Shown here in pieces: positions 19,518 to 30,400 of a stretch of 62,966 nucleotides of DNA. This DNA comes from Lineolata rhizophorae (lineage: Eukaryota; Ascomycota; Dothideomycetes; Lineolatales; Lineolataceae), in the NCBI GenBank assembly GCA_010093515.1, contig MU001677.1, forward strand, positions 527,747 to 590,712, read 5' to 3'. A model generated the notes under the pieces. The model did no database searches and was not told the origin of the DNA. It worked only from the letters and a program-made list of their open reading frames with translations. The position numbers and the translations under genes are program-made. The stretch's first letter is position 1. Every line of letters begins with the position of its first letter.

Positions 19518-20487
19518 TCACATGGCCATTTCAGCCTGCAACTTCCGTAGCTCTGCCTCCTCGTCTTCTTCCTCTTCGGTGGCCGGCGTCTTGCCTTTTG
19601 CTACGAATAGTTAGTCAACAAGCCCATAAGTCGTATCTCCATGCTGAAGCGGTAACTCACGCTCTGCCTGGACCGGCGTGGGCAAATTGTCCACCTTGTC
19701 TCCCACGGGGACGTTGCCCGTCTTCAGCATCCTGTTGTCCAGCTCCTCCTGTTGCAAGTCGTTGAATTCGGCCTCCAGTTCGTCGTCGTCGACCGCGTTC
19801 GTGCCGACGCTCTGCGTGATGGCCTCGCCGATCTCCTCGCCGATGGCGTGCTGCTCGCGCAAGTCCTCCCTGGATCCCGAGCTATGTTAGCACTAAAGCA
19901 GGCTGTTTCAAATACTTGTGGGGAAAAACTGATGGTGTAGGGTGTGAAATACGCACATCGTCTGGTCGACCTTGTCGATGGTGAGCCCGCCATGTATCTG
20001 CTTCATGGCGGAGCTGGCGTTCTTCATGGCCTCCAGCGTCTCCTTGTTGATGTTGGCCGTCTCGATGGAATATATTTCGCGCTCGAGCGTCATGATCTGG
20101 CCCTGCGTCTGCTCCAGCGAGTGCTCAAACTGCTTCTTGCGTCGGAGCGCCGACTTCGCCGCTGCAACGTGCCCAACCAACCGACCGTTAGCGAGATTTC
20201 CCAAATGCGCGAATTCTGGCTCTCGCGATCCGCGGGTCTTCCATGTAGTTTTTCTTTCCTGTAGCCCGCCGCTCGGGTGGAATACAGACATGGTACGTAC
20301 CGTTCTTGTTCGAGTTCACGTACTTCCGCGCCAGGTTGTCCTGCTCCTCCATCTGGTTCGTCAGGTGCTTCTCGCGCTTCGACAGCATCTCGAGCTGGGA
20401 CCGCAGCTGCAGGATGGCCTTTTTGGGCGCATCCTGTCGCTTGGCCCCGCCGCCGCCGAACCAGCCCCCGAGGCCCCAGCCCGACAT
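19518..20487 (-). CDS. SNF7: Vacuolar-sorting protein Snf7 (Vps32), ESCRT-III core subunit
   Basis: The - strand exons are 20487-20301, 20161-19957, 19869-19661 and 19600-19518, giving 227 residues, close to the usual Snf7 length. Joins restore family text: SNKN-AAKSALRRKK, then VDQT-MEDLREQH, then AE-PKGKTPATEE. Features: short Gly/Trp-rich N terminus (MSGWGLGGWFGGG, the amphipathic membrane anchor), basic helix 1-2 hairpin, a DDELEAEF helix, and a C-terminal ELRKLQAEM motif like the MIM1 bound by Vps4. Snf7 polymerises on endosomal membranes to bud vesicles inward, and in filamentous fungi also acts in the PalA/RIM pH-signalling route. Introns are 139, 87 and 60 nt with CTAAC-type branch sites in at least two. 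The upstream neighbour Ten1 is divergent, about 840 bp away. Confidence 0.93.
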
Positions 20488-21324
20488 TGTTCCTCAGACT
20501 CGCGAGGGATGGGTGGGCGCGCGTGAAGGTTTGGCGAAGGCGCTGCGGAAGGGATTCGAAGGGTGGAGTGGGCGGTCGGTGCGTGCGCGTGTTCAGAACC
20601 GGGGGCTGCTGAAGCAGGCGAAATGCAAAACGCGTGGAAATGCGTGCACGGCGGCTATCGCGTCAAACTGAAAGGTTCCACCGTGATCCCTAGTCGGGAT
20701 GTGGAAGCCTTACAGGGCGTGTTGTATGCAACGCGGAGGAGAGCGCTGCGGGGCGGGGGTGCGTTGACGAGCCTAGGCGATTACGGCGCAGCGCTGGAAA
20801 AGCCAAAAGCTTAAGGGGATAGGAAAGAAGCGTTCGGTCCGACCAGGTAAAGGGGAGAAAAGAGGTGTCAGGTAGCCGTGAGTGTTAAGGGTGTATTGTT
20901 GCCTGGATGTGACGATGAGACAGGTGCCGCTGGGCCTCTAGTTGGAGTCAGGCGGCGGCCAAGCAGCGGACTAGGCGGGCGGTCTGGAGTGACGACGGCG
21001 GGCAGCGGAATATTACGGGCCTACGGCGCGGAGCGGTAATTCTCGGGTGCGCAGGCAATGGGAACTCGCTGAGGCTCTCATAGTCCCTTGTTATTTACTC
21101 GTAAGGAATTTCCTCGCGGCTGTTGACGCATGGCACGTGCACAGCCGCACGACGCTTTTGACAGTCTCACGTTCCCATTTGACTCAACGACGGCACGATC
21201 TACGTACGAGAAACTGCTCGCTCCCGTCGCAGGCGCCCTTTCATTACTCGTCCGGTTTGGCAAGGTCGGCCATGCGGCGATGCGATAGGGAGAGGTTCCT
21301 GCAGCCGCCGCAAGTCATGTCGAT
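20488..21324. other. Divergent promoter region between SNF7 and TEN1
   Basis: About 0.84 kb. Only short frames without similarity. The left part holds the Snf7 leader (- strand) and the right part the Ten1 leader (+ strand). Confidence 0.5.
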
Positions 21325-21833
21325 ATGGCCGGCACCAACAGCTCTGCCAACAACACCCCGCCACCCATGAGGCTGGTCTTCCTTTCGGACTTGTATCGAA
21401 TGGACGCATGGACAAAAGTCCGTTTTCTAGGATAGTGAGTCCGGAAATGCGCCACCTCACCCTGTTTTTGGCTTTGTTGCGCAATAGGCTCAAATCGGTT
21501 CTTGTGAGGCATTCCAGTGTCGACGACTACAAAGTCCCTTCCGCAAGCTTGGTTTTGAAGCATCACTATCCTGCCGAACAACCGCATGTAACTGTTTATG
21601 TTGATGTTGAGCATATCCTGGGTTGCCTAACCCACGCGGAAGTCCAGGTGGGGGCGTGGCTTAACGTTTGGGGGTATATAATGCCTAAACTAGCTACCCG
21701 CGGAGGACGGAAAATTACGAAGAACGCCGAACGGGTAGTCCGCGTGCAGGCTGCATATGTTAACTCGGCGGATGGAGTTGATGTTGGTATGTACGAGAGG
21801 CGGCTGCAGAAGCTAAAAGACACGGGATTCTAA
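21325..21833 (+). CDS. TEN1: Telomere-capping CST complex subunit Ten1
   Basis: Exons 21325-21434 and 21518-21833 give 141 residues. The 83-nt intron starts GTGAGT and ends TTCCAG at 21517; an earlier AG (21487) would give an immediate stop. The join reads KVRFLG-YVDDYKVPSASLVLKHHYP, then a VYVDVEHIL strand, VQVGAWLNVWGYI, and an RVQAAYVNSADGVDV end. This is the small OB fold of fungal Ten1: PPPMRLVFLSDL at the start, the G..VGxWxNVxGYI core and the final W/Y-rich strand. Ten1 binds Stn1 and with Cdc13/Ctc1-like subunits protects telomere ends and helps lagging-strand fill-in. The gene is easily missed because neither exon frame alone shows the domain. Identification is from pattern memory of the family, not from a search. 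Confidence 0.8.
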
Positions 21834-22402
21834 AGTTGCTTGGCTCTAGCAACTGAGTACACCAATGAATCAGTCCAAGAGTATATTTGATATGGTTTCT
21901 TTGAAGCCTTATCTGGAAGTGGAGTCTACGCATTACATATTTTGGATCAAACTCCATAAACAGCCAAGCGAAGAATGATGAGCATGCCATGTCGTAGAGG
22001 CTCCTAGATCTCCGTCTTATTGTGACATTACAGATCAGAAAAAGCACGCAATAATCGTTCTATGATTGCAGGTGGGAGTGTTCTACAACATAGAACCAAT
22101 ATGAACTTCAAAATCAGCACTGACCAATATAACACCCCTCGTTGGATGTATAATTCCTCACATAATTGCCGTATGATCCGTCAGTGCTCAAATTACCCAT
22201 TTCGGTATAGCTGAGAGCATCTAAGGCGGTGAGTGCTGCCAAGATTTTCTCTTCAGCAAGCGAAAGCGCCCATGCTAGCAACTCCGGCCACCGACGAACA
22301 CTTTTTTTTTTTATCCTTTCAGTGCCGGTCAAAAAAAAAAAATCTTAGAGCATACACGAAAATCAACCACGCACCGAGCCTTCCAACTCCTCGCTACTCG
22401 CA
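21834..22402. other. Intergenic region before HAS1
   Basis: About 0.57 kb, AT-richer, ending with a T-run (about 22302-22312) and an A-run (about 22331-22342) just before the HAS1 start. No coding frame is supported. Confidence 0.5.
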
Positions 22403-24562
22403 ATGGCACCCTCGGTAATAGGCACGAAGGAGACGAAGAAGCGCAAGCGCAAGCACGGCTCTGGGAAACATGCTTCGAACGGGACGACAACGGCAACGGC
22501 GACAGTGCCCGCCGAACAAGCACCCACCGCACCGGTCTCGAAACCGGCAGGAAGCAAAGCTAGGAAACGCGCGAAACACGAGCATAGCAGCGACAAAGAG
22601 GAGGCCGTGAGCGAGCCGGAAGGGGAAATCGACAACGTAGACGGGGAAGAGCAGGATGAAGAGGACTTGAATAAGCAGCTGCGCGAGCTGGCGGCGCAAT
22701 CCGGCAGCGCCGCTGTCGAAAACGGTGGGGACGCAGCAGATGCAGGTCCCAATGGCGACAAGGACAACGAGGTTGCAGCTCCGGCCACCGCCAACGGAGC
22801 GGGTGCGGAAGGCAGCGTGGGCGATCTTCCTGTTTCGCTGCCGCGGCTGGGCGCGGAACCGCAGAAGTTCGCGGAGCTGAACCTTTCGGAGAAGACGATG
22901 AAGGCGATCGATGGCATGGGTTTCGAGACGATGACGGAGATCCAGCAGCGCGGGATTCCGCCGCTATTGGCGGGGCGGGACGTGCTCGGCGCGGCCAAGA
23001 CGGGATCCGGGAAGACGCTTGCGTTTCTGATCCCGGCCGTCGAGATGTTGAGCGCGCTGCGGTTCAAGCCGCGGAACGGTATGTGGGAGTTGCGAGGGAT
23101 TTTTCGGCGCGTTTCGAGGACTGTGGAAGGCTGACTAGTTACCGCAGGCACGGGCGTCATCGTCGTTTCGCCGACGCGAGAGCTCGCGCTTCAGATCTTC
23201 GGCGTGGCGCGCGAGCTGATGGCGCATCATTCGCAGACGTTTGGCATCGTCATCGGCGGCGCGAACCGCAGTGCCGAGGCGGACAAGCTCAGCAAGGGCG
23301 TGAATCTCCTCATCGCAACCCCCGGACGGCTGCTGGACCACCTGCAGAACACAAAGGGGTTCGTCTACAAGAATGTGCGCGCCCTGGTCATTGATGAGGC
23401 CGACAGGATCCTCGAGGTTGGATTCGAGGACGAAATGCGCCAGATTGTGAAGATCTTGCCCAAGGAAGGCCGCCAAACTATGCTCTTCTCCGCTACACAG
23501 ACCACAAAGGTCGAGGATCTAGCGCGGATATCGCTCAGGCCCGGACCGCTTTACATCAACGTGGATTACCGTCAGGAGCATAGCACTGTGGAGGGCCTCG
23601 AACAGGGCTACGTCATTTGTGAGGCAGATGTGCGGTTCAGGCTGCTGTTCACGTTCTTGAAGAAGCACAAGAACAAGAAAATAATCGTCTTCTTCTCCAG
23701 TTGCAATTGCGTCAAGTACTACTCGGAGCTTCTGAACTAGTACGCCCCTTGTCTGAAACCGATATTTATGGCGCGACACGTCACTGACAAGTTTGACAGC
23801 ATCGACCTGCCCGTACTCGACTTGCACGGCAAGCAGAAGCAGCAGAAGCGTACAAACACCTTCTTCGAGTTCTGCAACGCCAAGCACGGCACCTTGATCT
23901 GCACCGACGTCGCGGCGCGCGGCCTCGACATCCCGGCCGTCGACTGGATCATCCAGTTCGACCCGCCGGATGACCCGCGCGACTACATCCACCGCGTGGG
24001 CCGCACGGCGCGCGGCGCCAAGGGCAAGGGCAAGAGCTTGATGTTCCTGCAGCCGTCCGAGGTCGGCTTCTTGAAGCATCTCAAGGAGGCCCGCGTCCCG
24101 CTCGTGGAGTTTGAGATGCCGGCAAAGAAGATCCTGAACATCCAGAGCCAGCTGGAGATGCTGATCGGGAAGAACTACTATCTGAACAAGGTACGCCGCT
24201 ACAAGTCCGCGAACACACATGCGTAGCCCGGCATTCGGGGCGTGGAGAAGGTGGATGATGTCACTCATGCGGAGAACCGCTTGCTAACATGTAGTCTCGG
24301 GATCAAGTCGGCAAAGGAGGGCTACCGGTCGTACCTCATGGCCTACGCGTCGCACAGCCTGCGCTCCGTCTTCGACGTCCACCAGCTCGACCTCGTCAAG
24401 GTGGCCAAGTCGTTCGGGTTCCAGACGCCGCCGCGCGTGGACATCACGCTGGGGGCCAGCCTGAGCAGGGACAAGAAGCTCGGCGGCCGCAGGGCCTACG
24501 GCAGTCAGCCGAGGCAGGTGAAACGGTTCCAGCGCAAGAGGGCGGACGGCGAGCGGGATTGA
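22403..24562 (+). CDS. HAS1: ATP-dependent DEAD-box RNA helicase HAS1
   Basis: Exons 22403-23078, 23148-23739, 23800-24190 and 24308-24562 give 637 residues. Lys-rich N terminus (nucleolar-type) and acidic stretch, then Q motif ([23 protein letters not shown]), Walker [10 protein letters not shown] (about 196-204), [22 protein letters not shown] box VIDEADRIL (about 305), SAT, and helicase motifs V and VI ([20 protein letters not shown]). The C terminus has the HAS1-typical [16 protein letters not shown] and [10 protein letters not shown] text and a basic tail. HAS1 works in the nucleolus in 40S and 60S ribosome assembly and releases snoRNAs. Intron 3 must use the AG at 24307: the earlier AG at 24294 is too near the CTAAC branch and shifts the frame. 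Its neighbourhood with an Fhl1-type factor is probably chance. Confidence 0.95.
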
Positions 24563-27480
24563 TTCAGGGTCTGAGAGAACGGGTGAGGTCGTACCAGACG
24601 GTCGTGCGGCATCTGCCAGCCTCCGCGGAACAACGTAGCGAGTCTAAACTCTATAGCACGTCATCGATGATGCCGGCTTGGTTTTGCGTCGATGTTGTCA
24701 TTCGAGAAGACGTTGCCATGGACGACGAGGGCTTTGAGACATTATTGAACGTCCAAACTTGTAAATACTAGTACCAAAACCGTTGGATCGCGGCCAAGAA
24801 GAGTGCAAAAAAAAAAAAAAAAAACCTAGGTACCATGATTTCCTCCCCCGCCATCGTCTAGGCCGCGGGCCTGGCATGAAGCATGACCGAACGGACAGGA
24901 AACTTATGTACATGTACAGCCTTATCTGCAAAATGCAAGGTGATAATGCGCGGGGCGGACCACTCACATGCCGCGGTCGGCGACGCAAAAATGCAAAACG
25001 CGGAATATTCCCTCGCCTCAAACCGGGGAGGAGGCCGGGGGTGGGGGGGGAGGGGGGAAAGGCACTTGCGCACGTAACTTGGAGGGGCAAAAACAGAAAA
25101 TCCTAGTGGCAGGGACAGCCGGACGCAGTGACGCGGGACCTGAATCGCGCCAGCTTGGACGCGGGCGAGTAAGCGGCCACGGCGAGCGGGATAATTGAGG
25201 GCCTGCGGGGTCGACTGCTGCTTGTTAGCCAAATTTTTTTTTTTGGGGGGTTGCTTTCCTTTCCGGGTTCTTTTCTCTAGCCGCGGATCACGTCGATTCG
25301 AGTGGACGGGGGCAGGGTGGGGTTGTGGGGGGCGGGGGGAGGGGGGGAGGGGAAGCGGTCTAAAGCAGGAGGTGCATTGGAGCGATGATGAGCTGTCAAA
25401 CCGCCGGGATGCAGAGGGGCCAATCGCGAGGGCGAAGGTTGGGGTTGGGAGCCCAGGTCGGCCCGCCAACGGGCTGGGTTCGTCTGAGACGGGGCTGTTG
25501 ATGGAGCGAGGCCGCGCGCTAGGTGCGGTGCGGTACGGGAGGGCGGCGAAGGCGGTGGGCGTTGGGGGCACGATGCTGCTTGGGTGGTGGTGGTGGTGGT
25601 GGTGGTGGTGGTTGAGCTTTCGATTCTGCTACGCATGCACCGGTGGCCCTGCCGTGCGAAGGACGGAGCAAGCAAGGCACCCGAAAGGCGCCGGCCGTCC
25701 AACCCTGGGCGCTCGCTCGCTCGCTCCCATCCGTCGGTGTGCAGCAGCTCGAGAACTCGTGCGTCGGAGGCGCGGGCCGGCTATTGGAGCGCGCTCCCGG
25801 ATTTGCCTGATGGCTGCCGCATGGCTCCCGAGCGTACATACCTACATATGTACATTGGCACTGATGACCTGGGCGCACTTTGCTCATGGGAGGCGCGCAT
25901 CGTCGGCGGGAGAAAAAGGCGGCCCTTGGTTTAGCCCAGAGCACCGCTAGCTAGGCACTGTAGGGGCTAGGGAGGACATAGAGAGACGTTTGTACGCAGT
26001 ATGTGTCGTCGCCTCTGGGCCTAACGTGACTCCTCGTGGCGTCTCGCGCGATGCGTGCATGCTGCAAGGCGTTGGGAGGGCGCCGCGCCCCGGGGCCGGG
26101 GAGCAGGAAGAAGAGGATAGGCTGGGCGGCGCCCCGCGGCCAAAGGCCCGGCAACAGTCCTACGTGCTCCGTACATAGCACATAGCAACAGTCGACGGCC
26201 CCGTTGGTAGCGCGACGAGTGGAAGACAGCGTGCGTGTAGGCGCGGGAGGCTTCGCGGCGGGGCCCCCGCCACCGGGCTTTTGCGCCTCTGGCTCTGCCC
26301 GCGCCGCCCGTGGCCCGGCCAAGCAGGGGGGTGCGGCTTGCGCCTTCAGCCAATGCGCGCCGCGACGTCGTGTCTCACCGCAGCCAGGCAGGCAGGCGCA
26401 AAAAAAAACATCATCCACGCCGGGCGAGCGCCGCAGCAGCAGCACCGCGAGCGGGAACAAAGACTTGCAGCAGAGCGACGGAGCGGCACGTCTCCTTCGC
26501 GCCCGCCGTCGCCCGCCGTCGCTCCCCGGCGCTCTCACATTGCATATTTCCCGGCGGTGGGAGCCGCACGGCACGACCAATCCTTCCGGCCCCTGTGCCT
26601 TGTTTCTTTTCCAGAAGCGCGCCCTGCGGCCCCGGGCCCTGCTCCCTCCCGCACTCGCCTTGCAGCCCTCTCTTCCTTTTTCCCAACTCCCGCGCGCTCT
26701 TCTTCGCTTTTCCCTTTTGAATTCCTTCCTCGCCGCTGCCATATTGCCCCGCCCATCGGAGGTCCGGAGGGGAAGCGACTCCAGCCTGGCGGCTCTTTGG
26801 ACTGCAAACGCAACGACGGCTGCACGCCGCCCGGGGGGCTGACTTGGCGCCGCCCTGACTCGGGATTCGTTGTCGAGGAGACCTTCGCTCTTTTCGGGCG
26901 GGTGCTAGAGCGCGGGCCTGCGTGGTACACAGCCTTGCTGTCGCACACGGCCTGCTCAGCTCCCGGCCCGGCCTAGGCGAGGCGACAACGCATCGACTCT
27001 TCTTTGCACCACCGACCCTTCCACCACCCTTCCGCGACCACCGCCCGCGCACGTCTTGCGCGCCCGAAAACAACCAAGTCGTCCATCGCCGTCCATCCGG
27101 CCCGGGCCTACGAATAGCACGCCGGGTTGTCCCTCAGCCCCGGCCACGACGCTCGACGGCCAGCTCCTGGCGACTGTTGCGCCGGCAGCCTCGCCGTGCG
27201 GGCTGCGTTTGCAACCGCCCACGCCTGCTTACACCCCTCTGCACGGCCGTTCGCTTCATTCGGCGGGTCGCCCGTTCGTTTGTTACTTCGCTCAATTCAG
27301 CTTTCGCCGGCTCCGCGCGCGAGGACGCTGTTGCCTGCCCGCCCGCATCGCAAGCGTTGCCGCTTCCCAACCTCATTCTTGTCGCCGACACAACGCCAGC
27401 GTTAGCGAAGCAGCATATGCCGTCCATGTATCCCCGCCGCGAACCTACCACCTTCTAAGACGAGCGTCGGGAACTTCGCA
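24563..27480. other. Long intergenic and leader region before the disordered-protein gene
   Basis: About 2.9 kb, GC-rich, with A/T and G homopolymer runs, a (TGG)n microsatellite, a TACATATGTA palindrome at 25843-25852, and pyrimidine-rich stretches (for example about 26639-26720) that are common just upstream of fungal transcripts. Frames of up to about 260 codons on both strands are compositional and match nothing. It is probably promoter plus a long 5' UTR of the gene at 27481. Confidence 0.5.
25583..25612 (+). repeat. (TGG)n microsatellite
   Basis: About ten GGT/TGG triplets in tandem, in the region upstream of the disordered-protein gene. Confidence 0.9.
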
Positions 27481-30400
27481 ATGGGTGTGAACAATCGCAA
27501 ACCACCCTTGCCAGCCCCGACCGAGCCATCCACCCTCTCTTCTGTCGAGAACGGTCACGGCACCACGACCGACGACCTCGCCACCGACGTCTCTCGACGC
27601 ACCGACCGCACATCCTATTCCATCCCGGAGGACGGCACCCCGGTGACCATCCCGACCAAGGAGCGGCGCACCGGCGCCCTCGGCCACAATAGGCAGCAGT
27701 CGCAGACGTCGCTCCTGATCGAGTACTTCGAGGGCGGCAAGTCGCCGGACAAGGTGTCGTCGCGCCCCAGCGTCCGCGTGCGCGTGACGCCCTCGCATGG
27801 CAAGAAGCACCGCAGCTCCTCGGGGGACCACATCCAAATAACCGAGTCCAGCAAGTCGAGGAAGCCGTCCTACACGCGGCGCATCTCGCTGGGCAGCAAG
27901 CGCGAGGAGGAGTCGACGACGGCGGCGCCTCCGCTTCCGCCGCCGCAGGGCACCGACGTTTCCTTCACGTCCGACTCGAACCTGTCCGGGCGCCCGCCAG
28001 TGGAGATCGAGGTCCTGCAGCACAACGGTAGCGATTTGACACAGTCGGATCTGTCCCGCGGAGGTCGGTACATCCCTGCCCCATCTGATATCTCGTCGAT
28101 GCCCCCTGATAGCTTGTTAGAGGGCCCAGCAGCAGCGATCCAGGAATCTCCGGCCCGCCGCCGCAGCCGCAGCGCGGACCGCGGCGAGACCACGACCGCC
28201 GCAGAGAGGACGGCCGACACGCTCAAGGCGCCAACCAGGCGGAGGAGCCGCAGCTTGAGCCGAGAGCGCATAACGCAGAGGGTCATGGAGAAGTTGGCGG
28301 GGCAGCCGAGGGAGCCGGAGCCGCTCAAGCCCCGCAAGACCAGGGAGCGCAGCGTGAGCAAGGAGCATCTGGAAGGGACCACCAGCTCGCCGAGGCGCAA
28401 GTCGAGCAAGGGCCACCGTGACGACGACGTCGTCAGCGGCACCGAGTCGAGCTTGCTGTCTGCGAACCTGGATCCGCACCGCCGCTCCGGAGACCAGCAT
28501 TCGGTGCGCTCCGGCGCGTCGGCGGCCTCGTCGATCAACAACCCGAAGCTTCTGCAGACTGTCGAGGACGCCATCAAGCGCTTGATCCTGCCCGAGCTGA
28601 ACGCGTTGAAGGCGGATCAGCAGGCGCAGAAGAACCGAAATAAGTTCGAGGACATGACACGGGAGGCGGCGTCGGGCGAGCGCTCCGGCTCTCGGGAGAC
28701 GTCCAGGAGGCGTGTCTCCAAGTCGTCGAGCGCGCCCAACGTCAAGCCGAAGATCACGGTCCGCAGCGAGAGCGAGGATCCGAGCACCATCTTTTCCGGG
28801 GACTCGGTCAAGGGCAAGACTTCTCGCCGGTCCAGTCGCGATTCCACGAGAGACCGAGAACGGCACGAGCGGCACAGCAGCCGCCGTGAGTCCATGGATT
28901 CGATCGCGCGTGAGAAGGAAAGGGTCAAGAAGAAGAAGAGCGAGGATAAGCACCATCGGGGGAGGGACGCTGCCGTAGCGGGCCTTGTTGGAGCCGGTCT
29001 CACGGCCGCTGCCTTGCGTCATCACGATTCCCAGGACAGCGTCGATCGGGACAGCGAGAGACGAGAGCGCCGGAAGAGGCGGAAGAGCAAGAGCAGGAGC
29101 CGCACCGCGAGTATCTCGGAAAGCATGGAGGACTCGTATCCTAAGGAGGAGATTCCGCCGATGCCCATGCAGAGCGAGGTCAACCCTTCCGAGATGACGA
29201 GGGACTCCATCCTGTCGTCTAACATGGAGCCGCCGCGCTCTAGTTCTCGACGTTCGTCCAGGGACCAAGGGACTCCGGTCAAGGAGGTCTCTCGCGGATC
29301 GCCGCGCCAAGTCGTGTCTCCTTCGCCCCACACGCCAAGCAGGACGCCCAACAGGACGCCGCTCAGCATCCACAGAAGCCTGCACACCCGCCACAGCAAT
29401 CATTCGCAGGACAACGTCAGTCTTCCCAGCCTTGGAAGCCATAAGGACCTCGCTTCCAAGACTAGATTCGGCAACCGCTCCGGTGACCTTGCACGGGCTG
29501 CGATGCTCAGCAAGAACGATACTCCGCAGGGTCATGTTGAGCACGTCGACGACATTGCGGGCGATGTAAGCCCTGTCCAGAGCATCGCTAGCTATGATAG
29601 AGATCTCGTCCTGGAATCAATCTCGCCGCGAGCTCCTTCCGTCTCCTCGTTGGGCCATGAGCAAGAGTCTCTGCCGCCTTCGCCTAGCATTCGCAGCCGA
29701 GATAGACCCCACGGGATCAATCTCGAGAAGGGCCACGAGGTGTTTGGCGACGAGCCGGAGACGCCGCGGGCGGAGACGGCGGACAACTTCTTTGACCAGG
29801 AGCACGAGCGCAACGAGCGTTACCGCGACGAGTACGATGGGAGCCAGCGCGGCTCCTCGGTCACGGACGAGGGCAAGCGATATACCAATTACACGGACGA
29901 TAGCATGGATGACGGTCAAAACGTCCGGCCTCTCGGTGCCAATCCGGAATACGTGCATACGCCCGTGGCGGTGGAGTCTGCCGTTGCGTCTCTTCACGAG
30001 CCGTCCAATCTGAGCGTGCGCTCCTCGCAGAACTACAGTCCGACGAAGCACGATACACGCAGTTTCGAAGAGTACGGTCCTACGGAAACGAGGGATCTTG
30101 GCCCGTCGGAAGAGACGCTCACGGGCCAGAAGGAGGCGGCTCGCGAGCGGTGGAATGCCATCAAAGACGCGGCGCGCACTCTGCACGAGGAGGAAGCCAT
30201 GCCCTCGCCGCCGCAGAGTGAGGCCCGTTCCGAGACGTCGGAGCCGCCGCAGGTCGGACACAGTGCGATGCCCTTCGGGGATGACCCGATGCCCGAGATT
30301 GGCATGTACGAGGAAGAGTCGGATATCAACACCAACCCGTCCATCATCCAGGGGCCGATTGGCGGCGAAGATCAGGGCGATACAGCTCACTGGCCGTACG

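Noticed and set aside
23519-24268. 249-codon - strand frame opposite HAS1
   Set aside because: It spans HAS1 exons and introns in antisense; the + strand helicase motifs are unambiguous.
25195-25950. 251-codon + strand frame with a Trp run
   Set aside because: The Trp run comes from the (TGG)n microsatellite and the rest has no protein-like pattern.
28117-29544. 475-codon - strand frame opposite the same gene
   Set aside because: The same compositional shadow effect; no recognisable domain or start context.
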